A program made the position numbers and the translations under genes. From positions 67,407,521-67,471,520 of the forward strand of contig CM076847.1 of the NCBI GenBank assembly GCA_039519185.1: DNA of 64,000 bases. Reading direction: 5' to 3'. Under the pieces are notes generated by a model that searched no databases, was not told the origin of the DNA, and saw only the letters and a program-made list of their open reading frames with translations. This DNA comes from Astragalus membranaceus (lineage: Eukaryota; Streptophyta; Magnoliopsida; Fabales; Fabaceae). This document shows positions 33,831-46,636 of this stretch, piece after piece; the first letter of the stretch is position 1, and each line of letters starts with the position of its first letter.

Positions 33831-34389
33831 TGGTGTTAGGCCTATTGGAGTGTCCCTGCTGGTTGCTGGCTTTGATGATAATGGACCACAATTGTATCAG
33901 GTATGTCATTGTCAATATTCTCTTTCTGATGTAACTCTACCATTGTTTTCAAACCCTGGTAGATGAACATATCACTATCAATTTTGATGAGTAATCACAT
34001 TGGGTTATCTTGCTTTTTGATCCAAAGTTGTGACATAGACTTTTCACTAGCTGTGACATATCATTTGCTGTACATGTGATGTCTAGACAGTATTCACTCA
34101 TTACTCATTAGTGAATTAGTGAATGTAAGAGTGTTCTTTCTATTTTGTTTGATTAGTTTGTACTGGGATTTCTTTGTTCTTGCACTTGAAATGTTTAAAA
34201 TTACCATTGGGTTTTAGAGAAGTAGAGGAAAAATTGAAGGTTATTGTCTGGTGCAATTTGTTCTTGCTGTAGGTGGATCCATCAGGTTCATATTTTTCTT
34301 GGAAAGCCTCTTCTATGGGGAAAAATATTTCGAATGCGAAGACATTTCTTGAGAAGAAGTATGCTTCAACATTAATGACAATGTTGTAG
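33831..34389 (+). pseudogene. 20S proteasome alpha-2 subunit gene fragment
   Basis: The first exon, 33831-33900 (after TTGTCTTGGCAG, before GTATGTC), encodes GVRPIGVSLLVAGFDDNGPQ then LYQ. The second, from 34273 (after TTCTTGCTGTAG), encodes VDPSGSYFSWKASSMGKNIS then NAKTFLEKKY. These are consecutive segments of the strongly conserved alpha-type-2 subunit of the 20S core (PAB in Arabidopsis), including the GVRPFG-like strand and the VDPSG turn. Coding similarity stops after EKKY and a TAG follows at 34387. All upstream exons and the C-terminal part are missing. With introns kept, it is a broken genomic copy or captured fragment, not a retrocopy. Confidence 0.8.
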
Positions 34390-35187
34390 GCAAATATGTG
34401 GATTTTATTAATTGATCTTTCTTCTCTATCTCTTACTTATTTCTCTCACACAAATCAACACTTAGTACTATAAAACATATTCATGTGTCTTTCTGTAATC
34501 AAACAAGAAATCAGTCCTTATCAACTGATCCTTTTATTTATAGGAAACATCAACCGATCCTTTTATTTATAGGAAACATGCTTTATTTCTTTTAACTTTC
34601 TCAACCCCACCAACTTAACAGACTTTTTATTTATTTCTTATGCTGCATGCTGTGAAACAAAAGATAGTTGTGGTTGGAGCTGGGAGGTACTTGTAAAACT
34701 AGTTGTGAATTTGTGATGTACTAGTAATCCTTTTTGAGTGTCCAGTTTGTTTTATTGTTCTATAATCTTCCTTGTCATTGCTGCTTTCTGCCATTAAACA
34801 GTTGTCAAAAGACTGTCCAGTCCTGCTTTACATGGTATTTGTTTTCTTTCTGGTTTGCAGTGCAGGGTTTGGTGTTCTTAACATGGCTGTCCAGGCAGTT
34901 TCGAGGATGTCAGGGTGCAGTGAAACAGCAGGACTGGGGTGGCAAACATGATGGAGTGGTTGAACTATAGCAGCAACTCCTCTCTGATATTTCTGTTCTT
35001 GCAGCTATTAATTTATTTGTATTTATGTTCCTGCAGATATTTTTTTCTGTTGTATCCATTTTATTATTATAATGGACTGGTTATATTGAAAAACGTGAGT
35101 TTGAATGAATGAATGAATGATTACATGACTTATTTTATGATTTTCATGTTCATTAGATGTGTGACTTAACTATGATATATATAAGGG
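34390..35187. other. No gene recognised
   Basis: AT-rich spacer with a direct repeat of 'ccttttatttataggaaaca' at 34530-34580 and a short (TGAA)n at about 35107. It may include intron or flanking sequence of the proteasome gene fragment. Confidence 0.4.
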
Positions 35188-35189
35188 TA

Positions 35190-35495
35190 AAGTGCTCCCG
35201 GGGTCCCTTGTCTTTATTTAAAATAACGATTTGGTCCTTTATCTTTTTTTTGTCCCAAATCAGTCCTTTATGTTTTAAATTTTTGACACATAAATCCTAT
35301 TCTGTCCCAAATCAGTCCTTTATGTTTCAAATTTTTGACACATAAATCCTTTTTTTTGACACATAAATCAGCACTGTTAACGGAAAAGGATTTATGTGTC
35401 AAAAATTTGAAAGATAAAGGACATATTTGGGACAAAAAAAACATAAAGGACTAATTCGTTACTTTAAATAAAGATAAGGGACCCCGAGAGCACTT
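35190..35495. mobile_element. Foldback MITE, 306 bp, TA target duplication
   Basis: The ends AAGTGCTCCCGGGGTCCCTT and its imperfect complement (...AAGGGACCCCGAGAGCACTT) are flanked by TA on both sides (35188-35189, 35496-35497). Internally, 'ggatttatgtgtcaaaaattt' type blocks are inverted repeats of 'aaatttttgacacataaatcc', so nearly the whole element can fold back. A direct repeat of 'gtcccaaatcagtccttta' (about 35252, 35304) adds asymmetry. Confidence 0.75.
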
Positions 35496-35639
35496 TAGCC
35501 TATATATAACAAAGTGTTGGGTAAATGAAGTTCATTAGATGGTGATTGAGGAAACAAATACTTTAGGCAACAATGTTCACGTGCAGCATGGGGATACATT
35601 AAGGCTACCAATATAACATTACAATTTAATCATTAAGGT

Positions 35640-36800
35640 CTAATACATATGAATCTAAATTGTCATAATACATATTCTCATAAATCTACTTCATGATACC
35701 ATCAAATCTTCTTTCCTCGAACCGCATCTTTGGTTTGCTCACTAGCTAGATTCATCTGAAAAAACCACAAAATATAAACAGTGAGATTTAAGAAAATCTC
35801 AATGAGTCCCTCTTTGGTATAACACAATCCCTCTTTCTATTCCTATCGTATCTTTACTTTTCTATCATGTATTTAATTGGGACTTTACCTCCCAATAACT
35901 TCTCTATTGAGACATTACGTCTCAATGTTTATTCATATTGGGACTTTACCTCCCAATGCTTCTCTTTCCTCTAATGAGACTTTACTTCTCAATGCTCATC
36001 TTTCCTATATTGAGACTTTACCTCGCAATGTTCATTCATCTAATTGGGACTTTACCTCCCAATGCTCCTCTTTCCTCTATTGAGACTTTACCTCTCAATG
36101 CTCCTCTTTTCTATATTGGGACTTTACCTCTCAATGCTCCTCTTTACATATCAATCAACATTCATATCAATCAATCATTCACATAATTCAATATATACTT
36201 AGGAGTAAATTTTATTACTCTAAACCTCAATCATAAACACATCAATTAACTTAGTGGCCTATTCATTTCATCTTAGAAATACATTTCCAACAACCAATAA
36301 AAACTCAATAATTCCTTTTTAAACATATCAAGTATTTCCACATACAGCACATGTGCAGAATTTTCTGCAGTCTTACATCCACTTCGGCGAATTAATTAAA
36401 ATGTCGAACGACATTGGATATATACAAACAACCATTCTTTGGAAAGCTTTATAAGTCTAGTTTCTGAATATAAAATTTAATTTACATAATAATGGACCGC
36501 ACGGTACAGTTTAACAAAACAACGAACCTAGTTAACAAAACAGAACAGCATCCCATATCTAAATTGTAAGACATTTTAAAAGGTGAAAACTAAGTCAAAT
36601 AACATGAAACCTGTGCTCAAACTGAAGAAAAATAAGTCTACTTTCTAATGGAACAAAAACCAGTCAAAACAAAGTTCTAAAGAAAACATCGAGTGCAAAA
36701 CAATGAACATATACCTAGAAAGAGTTTATGCAGAATTCACATGGAGTAGAGTTTGTTAACTTACGAGTCAATTTTCTCATTCAATACTTAATGAAATCTC
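35640..36800 (-). mobile_element. Diverged gypsy-like LTR fragment with hairpin array
   Basis: The order of features matches the inverted gypsy LTRs at 7889 and 9403: an A-rich 'accacaaaatataaacagtg', then the hairpin TGAGATTT/AAATCTCA (35782-35801), then 'aatgagtcc', then a tandem array. Direct sequence similarity outside these landmarks is low and no LTR termini were found. This assignment is inference from architecture. Confidence 0.4.
35876..36135. repeat. Eight-unit hairpin array, covarying stem, period 30-36 bp
   Basis: Units start at 35876, 35906, 35937, 35973, 36009, 36043, 36079 and 36115. Each is a 21-nt hairpin such as ATTGGGA-CTTTACC-TCCCAAT or ATTGAGA-CTTTACC-TCTCAAT. The fifth stem pair is G-C in units 1, 3 and 6, A-T in units 2, 4 and 7, G-T in unit 8 and mismatched only in unit 5. 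Spacers are pyrimidine-rich. Confidence 0.9.
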
Positions 36801-36993
36801 ACCATTCCAAAGGCTATTATTAATTTTTATTTTTGTGTTTTATTTATTGTTGTATTTGAATGAACTAAAATAATTAAGGTGAAAATGTGAAGCAACAATG
36901 GTTTATCGGTAGGTTTTTCTTTTTTTTAAAAAGTCACTTCAATGCAATAACTGATTTTTTCAGCGGTGGCAGTGGTGGTCTTAATGGAGAGAC

Positions 36994-39900
36994 TATGGAA
37001 GGGGAAAATATAATCACTCTAACAAAATATGAGAAAAAAATGTATATGTATTTGGTTTAAATTTTATACTAAATACATAGTCTTTTTTAATTATTATTTA
37101 TTATTATTATTATTATTTTATAAGCAAATGTTAGTGGGAGTGAGAGAATGTTAGTTTCTGGAGTTTGAAACCTAGACCTTTTTGTAACTTTGCAACTCAT
37201 TTATGCTCTTTAGCTCGCCAATTGAGCTACCTTCTTGGGACAATTATATTTTATTAGAGGGAGTAAGTATTAAAGAGATGTTTTAATGGGCTACTTGATT
37301 ACCTAAGAGACTAACCTACTAAATGTTGAAAGTACAGGTTGAACCGTAATACCCCACGTTTCCCCCTCAGCCCGCATGTCCGACCATTTATATTAAGGAT
37401 AAAAAAAAGGGGTATCTGGCTATAGAAGGGGATGGTGTGAGGTTAAACTTTCATTTCTCTTACATTAAAATTTAAATTAAAAGTAAGTATTATTTTTTAT
37501 CAAAATATTTAATAATTGAAATTGTGTTATGTATAATAAACTTTAGAGTGTTAAAACATAAATCAATTATTTTATCCACTAAAATAAGAATATAGCCAAG
37601 TATTAAATTTTTATCTTTACCAGGAAACTTCATCGTCAATCAATTAAATTTCTTTAATATTAGATAGAAAAATAAATTTACACCAAAAAAGAAATTAACA
37701 AATTATATAAAAGATTTATATGGATATTTTTTATTTAAATTTAGTAAAAACTAGATTCTATTATAAAAGAAAATTAATGAACTATAATTATTTAATAGAA
37801 AACAAAGATTACATTTTAACAGTTAACTATACAGAGTATATTTTAAAATAATTTAAATTTTAATTACTATTTTTTTATCAATTTTTTTTGTACATAACGT
37901 TTCAAGCTAATATCATCCTAAAAAAAATATCCTAAATTTTGTTTATTTTTAGTTGTGTTATTGTTAACTTTCACTCACTAGGTTCCACATAGAATATTTT
38001 TTATTGTAAAATTTTAAAATTTCAACTACAATTTTTGTTTAGAGAGAATCTGGACCTAAAATTTCAACTACTTCTATAAAAAAGTTAAGAGAGAATCTTG
38101 ACCTAAAATTAATCCAGTAAAAAAATTTAAAATTAATTAGTTGTCTCTTTAGCATATTTCCTTTTCATATTTATATACTAAATTTGTAAAGTACGGTGTG
38201 ATAAGAATAAACATTTATGGAAAACATTATAGGAACATTTTAAGTATTTAACTTTTCACATTTATATACTAAATTTATGAAGTGTGATGTGATAAGAATA
38301 AGTAATTATGGAAAATACTAAATGAAAATATTATAAGAAAATTAATTACCAACAAGGGATACTTTAGTTAGAATTGGAGAGTTGAGGGTTTCTTCTTTTG
38401 TGTTCTGTTCCATTTAAGCTTTGTGGTGGGGTAGCTGATTGCAATTATGTTTTATATCTTGGGGATGGTTTTGTTCATATGTTTGAAAAAATTGGGGTCT
38501 GATGTATTAAGATGGGTGGAATTCAGCAACTTCATGGGCTGTTTGAGATGTTTGAACTAATCTTCTTTTGCAGTGAGTTGGAGTACATTAATTTGTACTC
38601 AATTTGATAAAATATTTGCGTATAAAAAAATAGTTTTACGATACTTCAAATACATGAAATTTGAAAAATTTATGTGGTACTAGTCAAGCTCTCTGATGGG
38701 ATAAGGAGTTACAACTTCATCGTGTTAAATTTTTAACTAGAGGAACATGCTGTAGTTGATGGGATCAAGTCCCCTAAAATTGTGGTATCTGAATTTGACA
38801 ATTTGGAATGAGATTAGAAACATTTGAGATTCAAAACAATCTATGATTTGGTTTGTAAGGAGACAAGTGAATATGATTGCTCACACGCTTTTCTATATCG
38901 CAACATCTTGATCTAGTCCCAAAGTTTTTGAGACTTTACCAAATTTTCTTTAAAGTGAAATGCTATAAGTTTAATTCAATACATGAAAGTCATATATCAA
39001 TAATTATTTTGAGCTTTATGACAGTTAAGCCTACAGGAGACGTGATCACACTTTATGAACTAGCTGTTGTATAGAAAGTGATATGTCTCCAATATTGGTT
39101 TCACTATGTATAGGGAATGAATGACTTGGATCAACCTCATTGTCATTATTCAATGAAAAAAATTACTTGAATATATATAACAAAGATAAAATTACTAGAA
39201 GATTTGTTCCATTGACAATAAATTTGTATGTTACACAGAGCTGTAAATTCTTATACAATACTACTTTCCACTAGAACTAGCTACAAACCATATCCATAAG
39301 TACATTGGCACCACGCGATAAAACAACAGTGACGGTGGAGTTTTTCCTTGATGGAATTAGCAATCCTGTTGGGGCTTCCTCTCTTTTTGGCTGAGAGGAA
39401 TGAAACCGGGGAGGAAAACGACGGTGATGGGAATGATATATGGCTGGTAGTGGTGGAACATTGAAGCTTATAGGCTTTCTAGACATAGGAGACTGATCTG
39501 AATGAAAGTACCTTCTGCCATGACCATCTTGTTTACTGAACTCAATAACAATTGGTTTCCCATGAATTTATTTTCCATTCATATTTGTTTCATAGCCATT
39601 GTCGCGTGTCTGATGTCAAAGAATTCCACGTATCTAGCTCTTGTTCTTTTTCCATGGGGTGGCCCTCACTTCCTTTATGGACCTACAATTAAACAAACAA
39701 ACTACCAAAAGAAATTAAAAAAAAAAAACAAATAGAGGCAGAGAGAGAAAGTGAAGACACACAATTAATTCTCAATGGATAATTTTTAGGCTTAAATATG
39801 TTTTTAGTCTTTACAAATATAACGATTTGTTAAATAAGCCCATGCAATTGTTTTAAAAAGGTCCCCGCAAATACCAGCTTTTTCATTTTCGTTCTTCTGT

Positions 39901-40534
39901 TAACTCTTCCGTTACAAAAATGCTGATGTGGCAAACGAAACTCCTACGTGACTTTTTTATTTATTTCTTTTTATTTTAAAACTCATTATTTTCATCCACA
40001 TTGCATTAAATTTTAAAAATGCTTAGATGGAAACTCATAAATCCCCAAAATTAAATTAGGGCTTGTTCATCATTTTCCTTAAATCAAAACCAGAAAAAAC
40101 CCACCTTCTTCAAACTCCTCAGCGGAAATTGTCATTTGAAATTGCTTAGATGTACCTTTTGAAAACGAAGAAAAGAAACAAGAAGCAGTCAAAACACGTT
40201 CTCCATCAAAGAAGTCAGTGTTTAGGTGTTAGCACTTTTAATTTGCTTAGAGGGTAAAAGAGTATTGATGCTAGAACAAACCACTTTCTCGGAATTACAG
40301 GGATCTTTGATAGATATGCTCTGGCCCTTGTTTTGAAAATCATACTGCAACGTGAAGACATTTGTAATGTAGTACATCTATCATAATTTTGAAGAATAGA
40401 TATGAAAGCAGCACCTACAGAATAGTACATCAGAAAAGATATAAGTTAAGACTCATATTAATTCTATAATTATAGTAATTGAATATTTCATTAACTTTTA
40501 GAAAAAAGAAGATCAATTCATGTCTTCTTTTCAA
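36994..40534. repeat. Segmental duplication copy B
   Basis: Collinear with 2661-5880 and 40535-43980. It ends in the middle of the unit at 'cttcttttcaaaatg' and joins directly to the start of copy C at 'ttagtttctggag'. The offset between equivalent points of B and C is 3388 bp. Confidence 0.9.
39277..39682 (-). pseudogene. TERMINAL EAR1/Mei2-like fragment, copy B
   Basis: The same minus-strand exon as at 4864-5265, with the acceptor at 39683. It carries an additional small insertion near 39634 and an altered residue in the linker (SFNVPPLP). The RRM is interrupted as in copy A. A further conserved minus-strand block lies upstream at 40197-40437 (one frame reads LQYDFQNKGQSISIKDPCNS), which copy A has lost. 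This may be another exon. Confidence 0.65.
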
Positions 40535-42689
40535 AATGTTAGTTTCTGGAGTTTGAAACCTAGACCTTCTTGTAACTTTGCAACTCATTTATGCTCCTTA
40601 CCTCGCCAACTGAGCTACCTTCTTGGGACAATTATATTTTACTAGAGGGAGTAAGTATTAAAGAGATGTTTTAATGGGCGACTTGATTACCCTAAGAGAC
40701 TGACCTACTAAATGTTGAAAGTACAGGTCGAACCCGTAATGCCCCACGTTTCCCCCTCAGCCCACATGTCCGACCATTTATATTTAGGATAAAAAAAGGG
40801 GTATCTGGCTATAGAAGGGGATGGTGTGAGGTTAAACTTTCATTTCTTTTACATTAAAATTTAAATTAAAAGTAAGTATTATTTTTTATCAAAATATTTA
40901 ATAATTGAAATTGTGTTATGTATAATAAACTTTAGAGTGTTAAAACGTCAATCAATTATTTTATCCACTAAAATAAGAATATAGCCAAGTATTAAATTTT
41001 TATCTTTACCAGGAAACTTCATCGTTATCTTTTTAATTGTTTAAAATAGACACTTATACAATAATTAAATTTCTTTAATATTAGATAGAAAAATAAATTT
41101 ACACCAAAAACGAAATTAACAAATTATATAAAAGATTTATATGGATTTTTAAATTTAAATTTAGTAAAAAGTAGATTCTATTTTAAAAGAAAATTAATGA
41201 ACTATAACTATTTAATAGAAAACAAAGATTACATTTTAACAGTTAACTATACAGAGTATATTTTAAAATAATTTAAATTTTAATTACTATTTTTTTATCA
41301 AATTTTTTTGTACATAACGTTTCAAGCTAATATCATCCTAAAAAAATATCCTAAATTTTTTTTATTTTTAGTTGTGTTATAGTTAACTTTCACTCACTAG
41401 GTTCCACATAGAATTTTTTTTATTGTAAAATTTTAAAGTTTCAACTACAATTTTTGTTTAGAGAGAAACTGGACCTAAAATTTCAACTACTGCTATAAAA
41501 AAGTTAAGAGAGAATCTTGACCTAAAATTAATTCAATAACAAAATTTAAAATTAATTAGTTGTCTCTTTAGCATATTTCCTTTTCATATTTATATACTAA
41601 ATTTGTAAAGTATGGTCTGATAAGAATAAACATTTATGGAAAATATTACAGGAACATTTTAAGTATTTAACTTTTCACATTTATATACTAAATTTATGAA
41701 GTGTGATGTGATAAGAATAAGCAATTATGGAAAATACTAAAGGAAAATATTATAAGAAAATTAATTACCAACAAGGGATGCTTTAGTTAGATTTGGAGAG
41801 TTGAGGGTTTCTTCTTTTGTGTTCTGTTCCATTTAAGCTTTGTGGTGGGGTAGCTGATTGCAATTATGTTTTATCTCTTGGGGATGGTTTTGTTCATATG
41901 TTTGAAAAAATTGGGGTCTGATGTATTAAGATGGGTGGAATTCAGCAACTTCATGGGCTGTTTGAGATGTTTGAACTAATCTTCTTTTGCAGTGAGTTGG
42001 AGTACATTTTGCACTCAATTTGATAAAATATTTGCGTATAAAAAAAATAGTTTTACGATACTTCAAATACATGAAATTTGAAAAATTTATGTGGTACTAG
42101 TCAAGCTCTCTGATGGGATAAGGAGTTACAACTTCATTGTGTTAAATATTTAACTAGAGGAACATGTTGTAGTTGATGGGATCAAGTCCCCTAAAATTGT
42201 GGTATCTGAATTTGACAATTTGGAATGAGATTAGAAACATTTGAGATTCAAAACAATCTGTGATTTGGTTTGTAAGGAGACAAGTGAATATGATTGCTCA
42301 CACTCTTTTCTATATCGCAACGTCTTGATCTAGTCCCAAAGTTTTTGAGACTTTACCAAATTTATATCAAATTTTCTTTAAAGTGAAATGCTATAAGTTT
42401 AATTCAATACATGAAAGTGATATATCAATAATTATTTTGAGCTTTATGACAGTTAAGCCTACCAGGAGACGTGATCACACTTTAAGAACTAAGTTTTGTA
42501 CAGAAAGTGATACGTCTCCAATATTGGTTTCACTATGTATAGGGAATGAATGACTTGGATCAACCTCATTGTCATTATTCAATGAAAAAAATTATTTGAA
42601 TATATATAGCAAAGATAAAATTACTAAAAGATTTGTTCCATTGACAATAAATTTGTATGTTACACAGAGCTGTAAATTCTTATACAATA

Positions 42690-43128
42690 TTACTTTCCAC
42701 TAGAACTAGCTACAAACCATATCCATAAGTACATTGGCACCACGCAATAAAACAACAAACGGCCACAAATGCAAACAGTGACGGTGGAGTTTTTCCTTGA
42801 TGGAATTAGCAATCCTGTTGGGGCTTCCCCTCTTTTTGGCTGAGAGGGATGAAACCGGGGAGGAAAACGACGGTGATGGGAATGATATATGGCTGGTAGT
42901 GGTGGAACATTGAAGCTTATAGGCTTTCTAGACATAGGAGACTAATCTGAATGAAAGTACCTTCTGCCATGACCATCTTGTTTACTGAACTCAATAACAA
43001 TTGGTTTCCCATGAATTTATTTTCCATTCATATTTATTTCAAAGCCATTGTCGCGTGTCTCATGTCAAAGAATTCCACGTATCTCTTGTTCTTTTTCCAT
43101 GGGATGGCCCTCACTTCCTTTATGGGAC
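42690..43128 (-). pseudogene. TERMINAL EAR1/Mei2-like fragment, copy C
   Basis: Same exon as in copies A and B. A 21-bp insertion near 42757-42777 changes the C-terminal frame, and an extra base near 43126 disrupts the frame after the acceptor. No copy is intact, and the shared breaks in the RRM suggest the gene was already dead before duplication. Confidence 0.65.
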
Positions 43129-45098
43129 CTACAATTAAACAAACAAACCACCAAAAGAAATTAAAAAAAAACAAATAGAGGCAGAGAGAGAAAGCGAAGA
43201 CACACAATTAATTCTCAATGAATAATTTTTAGGCTTAAATATGTTTTTAGTCCTTACAAATATAACGATTTGTTAAATAAGCCTCTGCAAATGTTTTAAA
43301 AAGGTCCCCGCAAATACTAGCTTTTTCATTTTCGTCCTTCTGTTAACTCTTCCGTTACAAAAATGCTGATGTGGCAAACGAAACTCCTACGTGACTTTTT
43401 TATTTATTTCATTTTATTTTAAAACTCATTATTTTCGTCCACATTGGATTAAATTTTATTTTTATTTTAATTTTAAAAATGCTTAGATGCAAACTCATAA
43501 AATCCCCAAAATTAAATTAGGGCTTGTTCATCATTTTCCTTAAATCAAAACCAGAAAAAACCCACCTTCTTCAAACTCCTCAGCGGAAATTGTCATTTGA
43601 AATTGCTTAGATGTACCTTTTGAAAATGAAGAAAAGAAACAAGAAGCAGTCAAAACATGTTCTCCATCAAAGAAGTCAGTGTTTGGGTGTTAGCATTTTT
43701 GCTTAAAGGGTAAAAGAGTATTGATGCTAGAACAAACCACTTTCTCAGAATTACAGGGATCTTGGATAGAGATGCTCTGGCCCTCGTTTTGAAAATCATA
43801 CTGCAACGTGAAGACATTTGTAATGTAGTATATCTATCATAATTTTGAAGAATAGATATGAAAGCAGCACCTACAGAATAGTACATCGAAAAAGATATAA
43901 GTTAGGACTCATGTTAATTCTATAATTATAGTAATTGAATATTTCAATAACTTTTAGAGAAAAGAAGATCAATTCATGTCTTCTTTTCAAAATGCTAGTT
44001 TACCAATGTTTAATCAAGGAAATCACAGCTGTTTAGAGATTTATGTTGACCACTGTTAGTACGCACAGTAGAGCATAGCAGAGTTGAGAAGGTGAAGAAA
44101 TATATGTAAGACATCATCAGTGACTTCCATCTGACTAAACTTCCCACAATGACGCTTGGATTGCAATTAGTTGTCTTGCTCGTGGATCTAATAGTGGAGA
44201 CAAAACAACACAAGTTAAAAAATGAAAAATAATGGGAAAAAAAATATGAGTATCAAAATATATAGAACTTTACCCTGTTTTCCTCTGGCGAAGTCACAAG
44301 TGATTTAAAGATCTATAGCGTCATACTAGATAATTCAATCATACATATATTGGTTTGCATGCGTATATATGAGTGATTGATAAATAATGAACACCAATTT
44401 TATAATTTTCTACAAACAAGGGTTTGCACTAGGAGAAGAAGATACTTTCATAGGTTTCGAGAAATGGAATTTACTCTTGCTAGTGAGGTAAAAATGACTA
44501 ACGCAACCATATATTTATAGGATTTTTCATGGTAATCCCAATATGAAAGGCGAACACATACTCCCCTCTCTAAGAAAATAGTCTATATGTATCTGGTTTA
44601 AATTGTAGACCACATACAAAGCAAAACAATGGATTCTATAGAGATTTATTATAAGCCAAGTTCAATCTTAAAGAAATTACATCCTAAAAATTTGTATTTT
44701 TAGTGTGCTATAGTTCCCTTACATCCCTGGATTCTATAGAGATTTATTATATCGTAATTTCTTAATTACAGCTTTTTATTTTACATTTCTTTTTTTTTGA
44801 CAAGTTTTATTTTACATTTCAAAAAATTGTAGAAATTAAAATATAAATAAAAAGGTTAAGGGATAATATTTAACATAAAATTAATCGCATAAAAAAGGGT
44901 AAAATTAATTTCCTGTTTCTATTCACATTTTATTTTAATATTTATATATCCTATTTAAAAAGTTTGGTGTGATAAGAATAAACACTTACTGGAAAGAAAA
45001 TATAGTTACAATGGATACTATTGAAAGATTATGTCCAAATTCATGAACATGAATTATTGAAAATATAGGTGAATTAATTACTAAATTTTTAATTACAT

Positions 45099-45287
45099 AC
45101 CCAAGAGCACTTGAATGAGATGATAGGAGGTCTCCTCCTGCTTAACCGTCTTGGGTTTGAATCCAGCCTTGGACATACAACAGCGTTAGATCTCTAAAGG
45201 GAGAACTTTGCCACCCGGTCCTACCCGACTCGAGGGATTAGTCTCTGCAATTGCGCGCAGAGGATACCCGATTTATACAAAAAAATA
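45099..45287 (+). mobile_element. tRNA-related SINE, copy C
   Basis: Equivalent to 7409-7606, with the B-box-like GGGTTTGAATCC and the A-rich end. The flanking TSDs (TTAATTACAT, TTAATTATAT) now differ by one base. This copy has about 10 bp fewer. Confidence 0.7.
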
Positions 45288-45527
45288 TTAATTATATGAT
45301 TATATATTTTTATGTACTAAGGCCCCGTTTGGGTGGTTGAGTTTTTGCTCTTGGGTTTTGAAAGTCGATTTCAAAACCAAAACATGTTTGGGTAAAATGG
45401 TGCTGAATTGGTTTTTCCTTATTTTTGAAACAGTTTTCCTTCAAAACACAAAACCAAAAAAAGAGGTTTTCCAATTTCAGGTTTTGTTTTAACACTAACT
45501 CGTCATCACTAACAATCACTTCAACAA

Positions 45528-45676
45528 CCACCGACCACCACTCTGACCACCACTGACTGCCACTCTGACCACCGTCGACCACCACTCCGGCAACCACCAA
45601 CCACCACTCCGGCCACCACCAACCACCACTCCGGTCATCGCCGACCACCATTCCGGTCACCCCCGACTGCCACTTT
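45528..45676. repeat. GC-rich minisatellite, 'accaccactccgg' units
   Basis: Degenerate repeats of roughly 12 and 24 bp ('ccaccaaccaccactccggc'). A minus-strand frame across it is tryptophan/valine/glycine-rich and is a repeat artefact. Confidence 0.8.
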
Positions 45677-46349
45677 GTTAACACGCAATAATACTAGCGG
45701 AAAGATAGATAATTACATAAAGTATTACATTAATTTCTTATTGATATGAATTTGTGAGAAAATATTGCTTATTATTGTTAAATTCGAGTTAACAATATTT
45801 TTGTTATAAATATACAAAATTCTTGCATGAACTTATTCATTATGAACTTATGCAATTGAAGCCATACGAAGAATACTCCAACCATATGCAATTGAAGCTA
45901 TCTTATATGCAAACATTCTAGCAAAGAGGCCCATTAATCAGAATTTTTCAATCCGCACCTACCACCTACCGGATACAAAAACTACTCCCAAGACAACACC
46001 TTGATTATATTACAACTACATCATTTAAATTTGCCCACTAAATAAAACATATCCCTAGCTAACCATAAGTGCCAAACTGCAACACGCAAAATCAAACTTC
46101 TTAATATTGCCTTCTTCTTTCCAATAAATAGGTACTACACTATGGAGGAAATGAAAATATATCTATGACATAAAAGATATGAGTTTACCCAAATAAAAAT
46201 AGGGTTGTTTATAAAAATATATCTATTACTTTATTAACAAAATATTTTTTATGAAATATTCACATGTCTAAATTGCATTGCATGGAAGAAGGGTGTTTCA
46301 AGGAAAGTAGGCGTAGGAATCACACCAAACGAAGAATGGAGGTGATTAT

Positions 46350-46562
46350 TGTAACATCCTCAAAATAATTAGTCGAATTATTTGGATGTTAACCCAATTG
46401 AATTAATTTAGTACTTGACTGGTAAATTTATTGAGTGCTAAAATTAATTATTGGTTGTCTTAGGAGCGTTAACCGGTTAATTCGGGGCAAAGACGATTTA
46501 GAATCGAAATAAGAGATTAAGGACAATATGGTAATTTAACCACGTTACCACTAATATATTAA

Positions 46563-46636
<74 letters not shown>

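Larger units (their letters stand above)
40535..46349. repeat. Segmental duplication copy C
   Basis: The fullest copy. It contains the pseudogene exon (42690-43128), the extra block at 43650-43886, the block at 44010-44213 and the SINE (45099-45287). It lacks the stretch equivalent to about 6500-6960 of copy A (junction near 44640). It continues through a GC-rich minisatellite into sequence shared with 29385-29720, up to the solo LTR at 46350. Confidence 0.85.

Noticed and set aside
35876..36135. CRISPR-like spacing of short palindromic repeats
   Set aside because: Spacers are repeats too, the host is a plant and no cas genes are present. It is a tandem hairpin array.
45310..45684. Trp/Val/Gly-rich minus-strand frame
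   Set aside because: It reads a GC-rich minisatellite and has no counterpart in copy A.
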